A program made the translations under genes and the position numbers. The notes beneath the pieces were generated by a model. It saw only the letters and a program-made list of their open reading frames with translations. It searched no databases and had not been told where the DNA came from. A stretch of DNA of 64,000 bases from Vannielia litorea (lineage in GTDB: Bacteria; Pseudomonadota; Alphaproteobacteria; Rhodobacterales; Rhodobacteraceae): contig NZ_QTNQ01000004.1 in the NCBI RefSeq assembly GCF_018424695.1, positions 1 through 64,000 of the forward strand. Direction: 5' to 3'. Numbering within the stretch: the stretch's first letter is position 1; each line of letters starts with the position of its first letter. Positions 42,260 through 52,092 of this stretch are shown here, in pieces.

Positions 42260-42305
42260 CTTGAACCAAAGTCCAATACCGCCCGGCGGCGGGGTGGCTC
42301 TACAC
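42260..42305 (+). promoter_or_regulatory. Possible degenerate PQQ-regulon box for the cytochrome operon
   Basis: CTTGAACCAAAG (42260-42271, plus strand) matches 9 of 12 positions of the box consensus, and CTACAC/TACACC follows after 28-29 nt. Weaker than the four minus-strand sites; proposed only because the geometry is right and the cytochrome should be co-expressed. Confidence 0.35.
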
Positions 42306-42331
42306 CCAAGGCGACGAAAAGGGAGGACCAC

Positions 42332-43024
42332 ATGCCATTCAGATCGAGCCTTGCCACGGCGCTTGCCGTCATTCTCACCGCCGGCACCGCGCTGGCCCAT
42401 GGCGATGTTGCGCCGCAGCCGGTCAACACCGATGCCCTGCCCGATGTGGGCGAGGAGTGGCTGATCGAAAACCCCTACCGCGCCGACAAGGTGGGCGACG
42501 AGGCCTGGGCCAAGGCCATCGAGATCGGCGCCTCGGGCTACAACCAGAATTGCGCCCGCTGCCACGGGCTGGAGGTGGTGTCGGGCGGGCTCGCCCCCGA
42601 CCTGCGCTTCTTGGAGGCCGAGGAATACGGCGACGAGTGGTACATGGAGCGGTTCCGGCTGGGCTACACCCAGAACGGCACCACCAAGATGCCCGCCTTC
42701 GAGGAGGTGCTGGGCCAGAAGGCCGGCTGGGCCATCCGGACCTACATCGAAACCCGTCCCGACGATGAGGGCATGGCCGAGGCAAGTGACGAGCTGAAGG
42801 GCATTCGTGACCAGCTCGCCGGCTGGGAGGAGAACCCCGATGGCGCCGACAGCGCGCCGGTTCAGGCGCGGCTGGCCGAGATCGCGGCTGGGATTGAAAC
42901 CCTCTCCGGCGCGCCGGTGGCCGACAGCGTGGCCTGGCGCGCGGCCAACATTCTCGCCGCCAACCCCGAGGCCTATGGTCAGGCCGCAGAGGTGCTGACC
43001 ATCGGTCTCTCGGCAGCGCACTGA
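42332..43024 (+). CDS. pedF: Cytochrome c-550, PedF-like
   Basis: 230 residues with a signal peptide (about 1-22) and one haem c site C74-x-x-C77-H78 (CARCHGLEVVSGGLAPDLRFL); M120 (TTKMPAF) is the likely axial ligand. The text follows PedF/cytochrome c-550 of PQQ ethanol-oxidation clusters. A C-terminal extension of about 80 residues is helical and without haem. It takes electrons from the PQQ dehydrogenase toward the oxidase. Ribosome site GGGAGGACC; 11 bases to the next gene. Confidence 0.85.
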   Translation: MPFRSSLATALAVILTAGTALAHGDVAPQPVNTDALPDVGEEWLIENPYRADKVGDEAWAKAIEIGASGYNQNCARCHGLEVVSGGLAPDLRFLEAEEYGDEWYMERFRLGYTQNGTTKMPAFEEVLGQKAGWAIRTYIETRPDDEGMAEASDELKGIRDQLAGWEENPDGADSAPVQARLAEIAAGIETLSGAPVADSVAWRAANILAANPEAYGQAAEVLTIGLSAAH

Positions 43025-43035
43025 GGCGGCGCGCC

Positions 43036-43938
43036 ATGCAATGGCGTCTGCTTCTTGGTGCGTTCCTCCTCGCCGGGCTGGCGGCCCCCCTGCCAGCCCG
43101 GGCCGAGGACCCCTGCGCCGATTACATCCCCCAGCCCAAGCCGCAGAACACGGGCCGCGACGTGGTGGGGCAGGATCTCGACACGATCATCGAGCGCGGA
43201 TTCATCACCTTCGCGCTCTATGCCGACAATCCGCCCTACTCCTGGAAAGACGGCAGCACCCCGCGCGGTGTGGACGTGGAGATTGCCCGGCTCATCGCGG
43301 AAGAGCTGGGCGTCGAACCGCGGTTCGATTTTTTCACCGCGGGCGAGAACCTTCAGGCCGATCTGCGCAATACCCTGTGGAAGGGCGCGGTGATCGGCGG
43401 GCGCATCTCCAACGTGATGCTGCGGGTGCCCTACAACTCGGCCTTCAAGTGCCGGGTGGAGCAGGTGGTGTTCACCGGGCAATACGCCGAGGAGAGCATC
43501 GCCATCGCCTATTCCACCTCCGTTTACCCCGACGAGGGCCCGACCGTGCCCTACTTCCGCTTCGACCCGGTGGGGGTGGAGAATGATTCGATCTCCGATT
43601 TCTACCTGTCCGGCTTCGCGGGCGGCCAACTGGCGGGCAACATCCGGCATTTCGCCACGACCGGCGCCGCGCTGGAGGCGCTGGCGGCGGGCGAGGTGGC
43701 TGCGGTTATGGGGCCGCTCGGACAGCTTGAGCATGGCGTGGGCGAAGGCATGGCCATTCACGCGCCGCCCCTGCCGGGGTTTGCCGTTGGCACCTGGACC
43801 CTGGGCGTGGGCGTGCATTTCGCCTATCGCCCGCTGGGCTATGCGGTGGATGATGCGATCTACGCCGGGCTGGAGGACGGGCGGATCGAGGCGATCTACG
43901 CGCGCTACGGGATGACGCTGGTGAAGCCCGAGCGCTAA
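43036..43938 (+). CDS. XoxJ/MoxJ-like periplasmic binding protein
   Basis: 300 residues with a signal peptide (about 1-23) and a family-3 periplasmic binding fold (NPPYSWKDGSTPRGVDVEIARLIAEELGV). Quinoprotein-associated binding proteins (XoxJ/MoxJ) have this form and directly follow the cytochrome gene in methanol and ethanol operons. The XoxJ role is thought to be help in activating the dehydrogenase rather than transport. Cysteines in EDPCADY and FKCRVE may pair. Ends in a four-base overlap with the convergent apbE. Confidence 0.83.
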   Translation: MQWRLLLGAFLLAGLAAPLPARAEDPCADYIPQPKPQNTGRDVVGQDLDTIIERGFITFALYADNPPYSWKDGSTPRGVDVEIARLIAEELGVEPRFDFFTAGENLQADLRNTLWKGAVIGGRISNVMLRVPYNSAFKCRVEQVVFTGQYAEESIAIAYSTSVYPDEGPTVPYFRFDPVGVENDSISDFYLSGFAGGQLAGNIRHFATTGAALEALAAGEVAAVMGPLGQLEHGVGEGMAIHAPPLPGFAVGTWTLGVGVHFAYRPLGYAVDDAIYAGLEDGRIEAIYARYGMTLVKPER

Positions 43939-44807
43939 AGCGTTTTCAGGCTTCCGTCCCCATCCACCACCACCACCCGGCGCACGCCCGAAAGCCGCGC
44001 GCGGATGCGGGCGATCTGTCTCTCACCAGCGAGGCAGAGCGCTGTGGAAAGCCCGTCGGCCAGCGTGGCGCTCTCGGCCTCGACCGATACGGTGGACCAG
44101 CGCGGCGCTTGGCCCCCGGGCCCAAGGATATGCCCGCCCGTCATCGGCATTGCGGCGGGGCTGGAGGTGGCCAGCGCGCTGTCGGACAGGCGGCGCTGGG
44201 CCAGCAGGCCGTGGGCGGGGTCGGCGATGCCGATGTGCCAGCCGCTGCCGAGGGCGGCGAATTCGCCGATGTTCACCAGCACCTCTCTAAACCCCCGCGC
44301 CTTCAGCGCCTGCGCCGCGAGGTCGGTGGCGTAGCCCTGCGCGATGCCGTTGAAGGTGAGCGCCTGGCCGGGGGCGAGGCGGATCTCGGGGCCGGTCTGC
44401 ACGCGCTGCCAGCCCACGGCCTCCGCCTCGCCCGCGCGCCCCTCGAAGCGCGCCCGCCAGAGCGGCTGAACGGACGGGTCGAACAGCCCGCCGGTGGCGG
44501 CGTGGAGCCGGCTTGTCCAAGCGATGAGCGCAGCGAAGAGCGGGCTGGGGGAGAGGTGGCCGCGCGCGTTGAGGCGCGATAGTTCTGAGGCGGGGTCATG
44601 CAGGTTGAAGGCGGCTTCCACGGCGCGGATCAGGCCGCGCACCTCTGCCAGGGCCGCCCGCACCTGTGGCCCCGGCCCGGAGAGCGTGATCTCGGCCTGC
44701 GCGCCCATCGCGATGCCGCGCCATGTTTCGGCGCTGGCCCCCTGCGGCGCGGCAAGGGCGGCGGCGCTGAGGGCGATAAAGCGGCGGCGGGTCAGGGGGC
44801 GGGTCAT
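43935..44807 (-). CDS. apbE: ApbE family FMN transferase
   Basis: 290 residues with a twin-arginine export signal (TRRRFIALSAAALAAPQG). ApbE motifs are present: LNARG and the GGLFDPSVQPLW region, FNGIAQGYATDLA for FAD, NIGEFAALG, and a C-terminal S-A-T-L-A-D-G-L-S-T-A. It moves FMN from FAD onto a Thr/Ser of a target protein in the periplasm. The target is almost certainly the NosR-like protein whose stop it overlaps (ATGA). Confidence 0.88.
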   Translation of the reverse strand: MTRPLTRRRFIALSAAALAAPQGASAETWRGIAMGAQAEITLSGPGPQVRAALAEVRGLIRAVEAAFNLHDPASELSRLNARGHLSPSPLFAALIAWTSRLHAATGGLFDPSVQPLWRARFEGRAGEAEAVGWQRVQTGPEIRLAPGQALTFNGIAQGYATDLAAQALKARGFREVLVNIGEFAALGSGWHIGIADPAHGLLAQRRLSDSALATSSPAAMPMTGGHILGPGGQAPRWSTVSVEAESATLADGLSTALCLAGERQIARIRARLSGVRRVVVVDGDGSLKTL

Positions 44808-46918
44808 TTGGCAGGCACTCCCTTGGGCAGCTTGAACTCCCCCCGCTTACCCGCGCGGCCTGCCAGCACCAGGGGCACGCATTGCGCCGGGTCGTCATGG
44901 ATGGCGACGCAGTCGAGGCACTGGAAACACTCGGAATAGTCGATTGCGCCGCTCTTCTTGATCGAGCCGTAGCGGCATTTCACCCGGCAGAGCTGGCAGG
45001 GGGAGCCGCATTCGGCGCGCCGCGCGATCCAGTCGCGCCTGCGCAGCAGCCCGCCGATGGCCATGACGGCGCCGAGCGGGCAGAGGTAGCGGCAAAAGCC
45101 CTTGAAGAGCACCATGGAGAGCAGCAGCAGCCCGACCGCATAGGCGACGTAATACCATTCGCGCAGGAAGAAGGTGGTGATGGCGGTCTTGAACGGCTCC
45201 ACCTCTGCCGCCGTCTCCACATGGGCGGGGGCGAGGAAGACGAGGGTCACCAGCCCGGCGAGCACGGCGTATTTCAGCCATTTCAGCCGCGCGTCCCATC
45301 GGGCCGAGGGTTCGATCTGGGGCAGGCGCAGGGCGCGGCCGAGGTGTGCGGCGAACTCCTGAAGCGCGCCGAAGGGGCAGAGCCAACCGCAGAACAGGCC
45401 CCGGCCCCAGAAGAAGAAGCCGAGGATCGCGGCGGCCCAGACGGCGAGACCGAAGGGGTCATAGGCCAGGAAGACATAGCTGCCGCCCTCCCACGCCGTG
45501 CGGATGACGCCCAGCACGGTGACGATGGAGAGCTGCCCCTGCCCCCACCAGCCGATGAAGCCGGTGACGAGGGCGAGGATTGCGAGCCGGGCCGGGGTGA
45601 ACCAGCGCCAGCCCGCGAAGCGGCGCATGCCGGGGCCGAGCAGGAAGAAGAGCGCGGCGAGGAAGGCACCGAGCAGGGCAAGGTCCGTCAGCCGATTGTC
45701 GACGGCGATGCGGAAGGGGGAACGTTGGACGGGCGGCGTGGGCCGTGTGAAGAATCGCTCCACCGGCGTGACCTCGGCCACCAGCGTCTGGCTGCCGATC
45801 TCGGGGCGGAACACGCCGTGGGCGCGGGTGGACTTCACCTCCATCTGCCAGGGGCGCGACGGATCGAAGCCCACGCGGCGGTCGGTCCGCAGGATCATCT
45901 GCGCGCCGTCCTTCACCTCTTCGGGCACATCTTCGGCGAGGCTGAAGAAGAGGTCGCTGTCGCGCAGCGCCACAGGCAGCCCGTCTTGGGTGGCCGACAG
46001 CCAGTCGGGGGCGGTGTTGCGGACGAACTCTTCCGAGACCAGCCCGTGCCGCCCGGTGTCGACCACGAGGATCGGCTCGTCGTTGTCGGAGATCGTGAGA
46101 AACTCGGCCAACGCCGCCTGCGAGCTTTCGTCGAGCACGGCGGCAGCCACCGAGGGGGGGCCAAGGTCCACCAGCCAGAGGTCGAGGTAGATGCCATCGG
46201 GGTTGGCCTGGGCTTCGGGGTCATCGGTGGCCCAGATGGTGCCGGCAAAGGCGGCGTCGACCTCGCTGTTCGTCACCGTGAGGCGCGTCACCAGCCCCTC
46301 GGCCATGAGGTCATCCCAGCTCAGGTCTTCCTGCACGGAGGGGTCGGGGTAGCCCGCGGGGGCGGCGGCCACGCCCTGCATCTTCTCGCGGGCGACCTGA
46401 TGGACGGCGGCCAGCAGGCTTTCGTGGGCGATGCGCACCGAGGCCGTCGCCTTCGTCACCCCGTCGAGATAGACCAGCGCCGAACCGTCGCTGCCCTCGC
46501 CGTAGGGGGTGCCGACCACGAGGGTGTCGGAGATCGAGAGGCCGCGATACTGCTCGAAGAACTTGCGGAAGGGCGCTTCGCCCAGCCCGCTCACGAAGAT
46601 CGGCTCGTTGTGCGAGATCAGCCGCACGTCGAGGTAGGTGCCCTCGAGGTCGAGCACGACCAGCATGTTGATCGGCGCGCCTGAGAAGCCGGGCAGGGGG
46701 GCCATCGGCTCGGTCTCGAAGACATAGCCGGCCTCGGCGCCGCCGGAGTTGAGCAATTGCCACACGCCCTTGTCGTTGAGTTGCTCGCCCAGCTCCATCG
46801 GGGGTGCCACCATGGCCACGATCTCGTCGCGCGCCAGCGGCTCCGCCCGTGCGGCCACGGCGGTGATGACCGCTGCCAGCAGCAGCGCAACGGCCCTGAG
46901 TGCGGCTGATCCTCCCAT
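44804..46918 (-). CDS. NosR/NirI-like FMN-binding, 4Fe-4S membrane protein
   Basis: 704 residues. A signal peptide and periplasmic FMN-binding domain come first (about 90-170), with D152 to T158 (DGVTKAT) as the likely covalent FMN site. A second periplasmic part is followed by about six membrane helices (from about 405) with CGWLCPFGALQE and CRYLCPLGAV, and cytoplasmic 4Fe-4S clusters CGSPCQLCRVKC and CFQCLDC...C. NosR proteins carry electrons across the membrane for nitrous-oxide reductase; no nos genes are seen here. The promoter box upstream ties it to PQQ oxidation. No Shine-Dalgarno is visible. Confidence 0.83.
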   Translation of the reverse strand: MGGSAALRAVALLLAAVITAVAARAEPLARDEIVAMVAPPMELGEQLNDKGVWQLLNSGGAEAGYVFETEPMAPLPGFSGAPINMLVVLDLEGTYLDVRLISHNEPIFVSGLGEAPFRKFFEQYRGLSISDTLVVGTPYGEGSDGSALVYLDGVTKATASVRIAHESLLAAVHQVAREKMQGVAAAPAGYPDPSVQEDLSWDDLMAEGLVTRLTVTNSEVDAAFAGTIWATDDPEAQANPDGIYLDLWLVDLGPPSVAAAVLDESSQAALAEFLTISDNDEPILVVDTGRHGLVSEEFVRNTAPDWLSATQDGLPVALRDSDLFFSLAEDVPEEVKDGAQMILRTDRRVGFDPSRPWQMEVKSTRAHGVFRPEIGSQTLVAEVTPVERFFTRPTPPVQRSPFRIAVDNRLTDLALLGAFLAALFFLLGPGMRRFAGWRWFTPARLAILALVTGFIGWWGQGQLSIVTVLGVIRTAWEGGSYVFLAYDPFGLAVWAAAILGFFFWGRGLFCGWLCPFGALQEFAAHLGRALRLPQIEPSARWDARLKWLKYAVLAGLVTLVFLAPAHVETAAEVEPFKTAITTFFLREWYYVAYAVGLLLLSMVLFKGFCRYLCPLGAVMAIGGLLRRRDWIARRAECGSPCQLCRVKCRYGSIKKSGAIDYSECFQCLDCVAIHDDPAQCVPLVLAGRAGKRGEFKLPKGVPAK

Positions 46919-46924
46919 GCGCGG

Positions 46925-46970
46925 AGCCTAGCCAGCGGCACGCGCCGCGCCCATTCTACCTAGGTCGCAG
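46925..46970 (-). promoter_or_regulatory. PQQ-regulon promoter box upstream of the NosR-like gene
   Basis: CTGCGACCTAGG (46959-46970, minus strand) is 28 nt before TAGGCT (46925-46930). The hexamer ends six bases before the ATG, exactly as at the Sel1 gene, so transcription would begin at or very near the start codon. Confidence 0.65.
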
Positions 46971-47150
46971 AGTGCGGTATGGCTGGGTCCGGGCGGCCCC
47001 TGTTTTGCCCGTTACGCAAGGCCCGACAAGCGATGCCGCGCACGACCGGCCATTGGGGCGGTGCAACTTGCGGGCGTTGCAGAGGGGGCGGCAAAAAGGC
47101 CGCGCTGAGGACTCATCCACAGAAAATTTTTGGCAAGCTTCTACTACATA

Positions 47151-47180
47151 TTGACACCCTCCCGGCCCGCTGCCCTATAT
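47151..47180 (+). promoter_or_regulatory. nrd operon promoter
   Basis: TTGACA (47151-47156) and CTATAT (47175-47180) are separated by 18 bases, a good housekeeping sigma-70-type promoter that would start transcription just at the riboswitch. The stretch 46971-47150 upstream holds no gene I can support. Confidence 0.7.
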
Positions 47181-47183
47181 GGG

Positions 47184-47352
47184 GGTGCTTTGGTTCCCCA
47201 GGGGTGACTCGGGGGCGAAGAGGGAAGCCGGTGCAAATCCGGCACTGCCCCCGCAACTGTAAGCGGCAAGTCAGGGTTCAGGCCACTGGTGTGAGGCAAC
47301 ACCGGGAAGGCGAACCGCCGACGCTCGAGCCGCGAAGTCAGGAGACCTGCCG
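47184..47352 (+). ncRNA. Cobalamin (B12) riboswitch
   Basis: The leader carries the conserved parts in order: GGTGC...GGTTCC at the 5' end, AAGAGGGAA (47219 on), CCGGTG...CCGGCACTGCCCCCGCAACTGT with the AAGCGG loop, GCCACTG (47282-47288) and the B12 box AGTCAGGAGACCTGCC (47336-47351). Adenosylcobalamin binding should fold the downstream leader so as to shut off nrdHIEF, which begins 118 bases later. Confidence 0.93.
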
Positions 47353-47469
47353 AAGCAAGAACGACGACCGCGGCGGAGGGCCCGGGCGCGCAGGCGGGCA
47401 TCAGGCAGAGCCCCGTCTTCGTGTCCCCTTCGCCAGACAACAGGCAAAACCAATGGGGACAAAAAAACC

Positions 47470-47691
47470 ATGACCATCACCGTCTATTCCAAACCCGCCT
47501 GCGTGCAGTGCACCGCAACCACCCGCGCGCTGGAGGCCCGCGGCCTGCCCTTCGATGTGATCGACCTCACCGAAGATGACGACGCGATGGAGATGGTGCA
47601 GGGCCTCGGCTACCGGCAGGCCCCCGTCGTCGTCGCCGGTGACGACCATTGGGCCGGGTTCCGTCCCGACATGATCGGCCGGCTCTCCTGA
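47470..47691 (+). CDS. nrdH: Glutaredoxin-like NrdH
   Basis: 73 residues, a thioredoxin-fold redoxin with the active site C11-V-Q-C14 and C-terminal [12 protein letters not shown], the NrdH signature. It reduces the NrdE active-site disulfide using thioredoxin reductase. First gene after the riboswitch; GGGGAC is the ribosome site. Confidence 0.92.
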   Translation: MTITVYSKPACVQCTATTRALEARGLPFDVIDLTEDDDAMEMVQGLGYRQAPVVVAGDDHWAGFRPDMIGRLS

Positions 47692-47695
47692 GCCG

Positions 47696-48124
47696 ATGGG
47701 CGCGGCGCGGGGGCATCTGGTTTATTTCTCCAGCGGGTCGGGCAACACCGCCCGGCTGGTGGAAAAGCTGGGCCTCCCCGCCACGCGCCTGCCCCTGAGC
47801 GCGACGGCGCCGGTGCCTGAGATCACCGCACCCTTCGTGCTCATCACCCCGACCTATGCCGACGGCGAAGGCCGGGGCGCGGTGGCCAAGCCGGTCATCG
47901 CCTTCTTGAACCGGGCTGAGAACCGGGCGCTCCTGCGCGGCGTGATCGCCGGGGGCAACCGCAATTTCGGCGCCACCTTCGCCCGCGCGGGCGAGGTGAT
48001 TGCCGCCAAGTGCAACGTGCCGCTGCTCTACCGTTTCGAGCTGGCAGGCACCGAAACCGACATCGCCCGCATCCGCGCCGGGCTTGGAAAATTCTGGGGA
48101 ACACAATGCTTGACGCCAGCCTGA
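47696..48124 (+). CDS. nrdI: NrdI flavodoxin-like activator
   Basis: 142 residues with the NrdI flavin motif [16 protein letters not shown] and [23 protein letters not shown]. It delivers superoxide-like oxidant to the manganese centre of NrdF. Its last 19 bases overlap the nrdE start. Confidence 0.92.
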   Translation: MGAARGHLVYFSSGSGNTARLVEKLGLPATRLPLSATAPVPEITAPFVLITPTYADGEGRGAVAKPVIAFLNRAENRALLRGVIAGGNRNFGATFARAGEVIAAKCNVPLLYRFELAGTETDIARIRAGLGKFWGTQCLTPA

Positions 48125-50238
48125 CGCAGGGCCTCGACTACCACGCGCTGAACGCGATGCTGAACCTCTACGACGCGCAGGGGAACATCCAGTTCGAGGC
48201 CGACCGGATGGCGGCGCGGCAGTATTTCTTGCAGCACGTCAACCAGAATACGGTGTTCTTCCACTCGCTCGACGAGAAGCTGGGCTACCTGGTGGACGAG
48301 GGCTATTACGAAGCGGGCGTGCTGGACCAGTATTCAAAGAACTTCCAGCGGGCGATATGGGATGCGGCCTTTGCCAATAAGTTCCGCTTCCCGACCTTTC
48401 TCGGCGCGTTCAAATATTACACCTCCTACACGCTGAAAACGCGGGACGGGCAGCGTTATCTCGAGCGCTACGAGGACCGTGTGGTGATGAACGCGCTGGC
48501 GCTGGCCCGCGGCGATGAGGCGCTGGCGATGCAGCTGATGGAAGAGATCCTCTCGGGCCGCTTCCAGCCCGCCACGCCGACCTTTCTGAACGCGGGCAAG
48601 AAAGCGCGGGGCGAGTTCGTTTCTTGCTTCCTGCTGCGGCTTGAAGACAACATGGAGAGCATCGGGCGTGGCATCAACTCGGCGCTGCAACTCTCCAAGC
48701 GTGGCGGTGGCGTGGCACTGATGCTGACCAACATCCGCGAGTACGGCGCCCCGATCAAGGGCATCGAGAACCAGTCGTCGGGCGTGATCCCGGTGATGAA
48801 GCTGCTGGAGGATTCCTTCAGCTATGCCAACCAGCTCGGCGCGCGGCAGGGGGCGGGGGCGGTGTATCTAAACGCACACCACCCCGACATCCTGCGCTTT
48901 CTCGACACCAAGCGCGAGAACGCCGACGAGAAGATCCGGATCAAGACGCTCAGCCTCGGCGTGGTCATCCCCGATGTGACCTTCGAACTGGCGAAGAAGA
49001 ACGAGGACATGTACCTCTTCTCGCCCCATGACGTGGAGCGCGTCTATGGCTGCGCCTTCTCCGAGATTTCCGTCACGGAGAAATACGAGGAGATGGTCGA
49101 CAACCCGAAGATCCGGAAGAAGAAGATCAACGCCCGCGCCTTCTTCCAGACGCTGGCCGAGATCCAGTTTGAGAGCGGCTACCCCTACATCATGTTCGAG
49201 GACACGGTGAACAAGGCCAATCCGATCGCGGGCCGCATCGCCATGTCGAACCTCTGCTCCGAGATCCTTCAGGTCAACGAACCCTCGGCGTTCAACGACG
49301 ATCTGAGCTATGCGCAGATGGGCACCGATATTTCCTGCAACCTCGGCTCGATGAACATCGCCCGGGCGATGGACGGCGGCGACCTTGGTGCCTCGGTCGG
49401 CACCGCGATCCGGGCGCTGAATGCGGTGAGCGAGATGAGCGCCATCGATTCCGTGCCCTCGATCCGCAAGGGCAACGACGAGGGCCATGCCATTGGCCTC
49501 GGGCAAATGAACCTGCACGGCTTCCTCGCCCGCGAGCGCATTCACTACGGTTCGCCCGGGGGCGTGGAGTTCACCTCCGTCTATTTTGCCGCCGTGCTCT
49601 ACCACGCGCTCTCTGCCTCCTGCGCGCTGGCGCAGGAAAAGGGCAGCCGGTTCAAGGGCTTTGATAAAACGACCTATGCCGATGGCAGCTTCTTCGCGAA
49701 GTATACTTCGCGGAGCTGGCGGCCCGAGAGCGCCGAGGTGAAGGAGCTGTTCAAGAAGTTCGGCATCACCCTGCCCACCAAGAAGGATTGGGCCGCGCTG
49801 AAGGCGGACGTGATGGAGCACGGGCTCTACAACCGCAACCTTCAGGCCGTGCCGCCCACCGGCTCGATCAGCTACATCAACTACGCCACCTCTTCGATCC
49901 ACCCGATCACCGCGAAGGTGGAGATCCGCAAGGAGGGCAAGATTGGCCGGGTCTACTACCCCGCGCCCTACATGACCGGGGAGAACCTGGAGTTCTACCG
50001 CGATGCCTATGAGATCGGCCCCGAGGCGATCATCGACACCTATGCCGCGGCCACCGAGCATGTGGATCAGGGGCTTTCGCTCACGCTGTTCTTCCCCGCC
50101 GAGGCCAGCACGCGCGATATCAACCGCGCCCAGATCTACGCCTGGAAGAAGGGGATCAAGACGATTTACTACATCCGCCTGCGCCAGGCCGCGCTGGAGG
50201 GCACCGAAGTCGAGGGCTGCGTGTCTTGCACCCTCTGA
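48106..50238 (+). CDS. nrdE: Class Ib ribonucleotide reductase, large subunit
   Basis: 710 residues, the NrdE length (no long N-terminal ATP cone as in NrdA). Recognisable: [22 protein letters not shown] with a redox cysteine, the active-site radical region NLCSEILQV and [10 protein letters not shown], the C-terminal radical-transfer tyrosines ([11 protein letters not shown]) and the C-x-x-C tail VEGCVSCTL that NrdH reduces. It makes deoxynucleoside diphosphates in the cytoplasm. Start chosen at MLDASL, inside nrdI. Confidence 0.95.
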   Translation: MLDASLTQGLDYHALNAMLNLYDAQGNIQFEADRMAARQYFLQHVNQNTVFFHSLDEKLGYLVDEGYYEAGVLDQYSKNFQRAIWDAAFANKFRFPTFLGAFKYYTSYTLKTRDGQRYLERYEDRVVMNALALARGDEALAMQLMEEILSGRFQPATPTFLNAGKKARGEFVSCFLLRLEDNMESIGRGINSALQLSKRGGGVALMLTNIREYGAPIKGIENQSSGVIPVMKLLEDSFSYANQLGARQGAGAVYLNAHHPDILRFLDTKRENADEKIRIKTLSLGVVIPDVTFELAKKNEDMYLFSPHDVERVYGCAFSEISVTEKYEEMVDNPKIRKKKINARAFFQTLAEIQFESGYPYIMFEDTVNKANPIAGRIAMSNLCSEILQVNEPSAFNDDLSYAQMGTDISCNLGSMNIARAMDGGDLGASVGTAIRALNAVSEMSAIDSVPSIRKGNDEGHAIGLGQMNLHGFLARERIHYGSPGGVEFTSVYFAAVLYHALSASCALAQEKGSRFKGFDKTTYADGSFFAKYTSRSWRPESAEVKELFKKFGITLPTKKDWAALKADVMEHGLYNRNLQAVPPTGSISYINYATSSIHPITAKVEIRKEGKIGRVYYPAPYMTGENLEFYRDAYEIGPEAIIDTYAAATEHVDQGLSLTLFFPAEASTRDINRAQIYAWKKGIKTIYYIRLRQAALEGTEVEGCVSCTL

Positions 50239-51312
<1,074 letters not shown>

Positions 51313-51417
51313 GGTGGCGATGCCGTTCGGGGTGCCACGATGCGGCGCGACAGGCCTTGTGACCCCCGGGCGCGGGGGCTACCGTCGGGTGCACCTTCAG
51401 GAAGGCCCCGTAGCCGA

Positions 51418-52092
51418 ATGGCCAGCCCACAAGACGTTCCCCGCGCCGAGTTGATCGGTTGCCCCAACTGCGACCTGCTTCATCATGCAAAGCACGTTGC
51501 GGATGGGGAGCGGGCGATTTGCAGCCGGTGCCATACCGTGCTGATCGCGCCGCGTGCGGCTGCCTACAATCGCGCGCTGGCGCTCTCGGTGGCCAACCTG
51601 ATCCTCGTGGTGGCGGCGGTGTTTCATCCCTTCCTCGAAATCCACGCCGCCGGGATCGTCAACCGCGTCTCGCTGCTCGACGTGGCAACCAGCTTCGGGT
51701 CGGGGGCGCTTGTTGTCGTTTCCGTCACCTCGGTTGCGATGATCCTGCTGGTGCCGCTGTTGCGCGCCGTCTTCCTGGCCTACGCCCTCGCGCCGCTCGC
51801 CTTGCAGCACCGGGCCTATCCGGGGGCCCGCTGGGCCTTTCGGGTGACGCAGCAGATGAAGCCCTGGGCGATGACGGAGATCTTTGCCATCGGCTGCGCG
51901 GTGGCCCTGGTGAAGGTGGCCGATCTTGCGCGGCTCAATTTCGGCCCCGCGTTCTGGATGTTCATCGTGCTCTCGGCTTTCGTGCTGCTGGTCGATCGCT
52001 CGCTGTGCAGCTGGTCGATCTGGGCGGCGCTGGATGAGGCCGAGCAAGAACCGGGACGCGGGACCGCGCCCGCACCGACGGTGCGGCCATGA
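51418..52092 (+). CDS. pqiA: Paraquat-inducible protein A (PqiA domain), first copy
   Basis: 224 residues. An N-terminal zinc-ribbon-like set of cysteines (C15-x-x-C18 and C35-x-x-C38) precedes four membrane helices with the PqiA/LetA text PFLEIHAAGIVNRVSLLDV. PqiA works with the MCE protein PqiB in moving lipid between membranes. E. coli PqiA carries two such modules in one protein; here they are two genes overlapping by ATGA. Confidence 0.87.
   Translation: MASPQDVPRAELIGCPNCDLLHHAKHVADGERAICSRCHTVLIAPRAAAYNRALALSVANLILVVAAVFHPFLEIHAAGIVNRVSLLDVATSFGSGALVVVSVTSVAMILLVPLLRAVFLAYALAPLALQHRAYPGARWAFRVTQQMKPWAMTEIFAIGCAVALVKVADLARLNFGPAFWMFIVLSAFVLLVDRSLCSWSIWAALDEAEQEPGRGTAPAPTVRP

Noticed and set aside
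46971..47150. Possible small gene in the gap upstream of the nrd promoter
   Set aside because: Short frames here have no ribosome site or recognisable product; the gap is best read as promoter-proximal non-coding DNA.
47143..47181. Possible tandem NrdR boxes (CTACATATTGAC and CCCTATATGGG) at the nrd promoter
   Set aside because: The ATAT cores are 29 bp apart rather than the usual 31-32 and the flanks fit poorly. The bases are already explained by the -35 and -10.
51360..51380. CCCCC...GGGGG hairpin as nrdF terminator
   Set aside because: Short stem, GC-only loop and no T-run; not better than chance in this GC-rich DNA.
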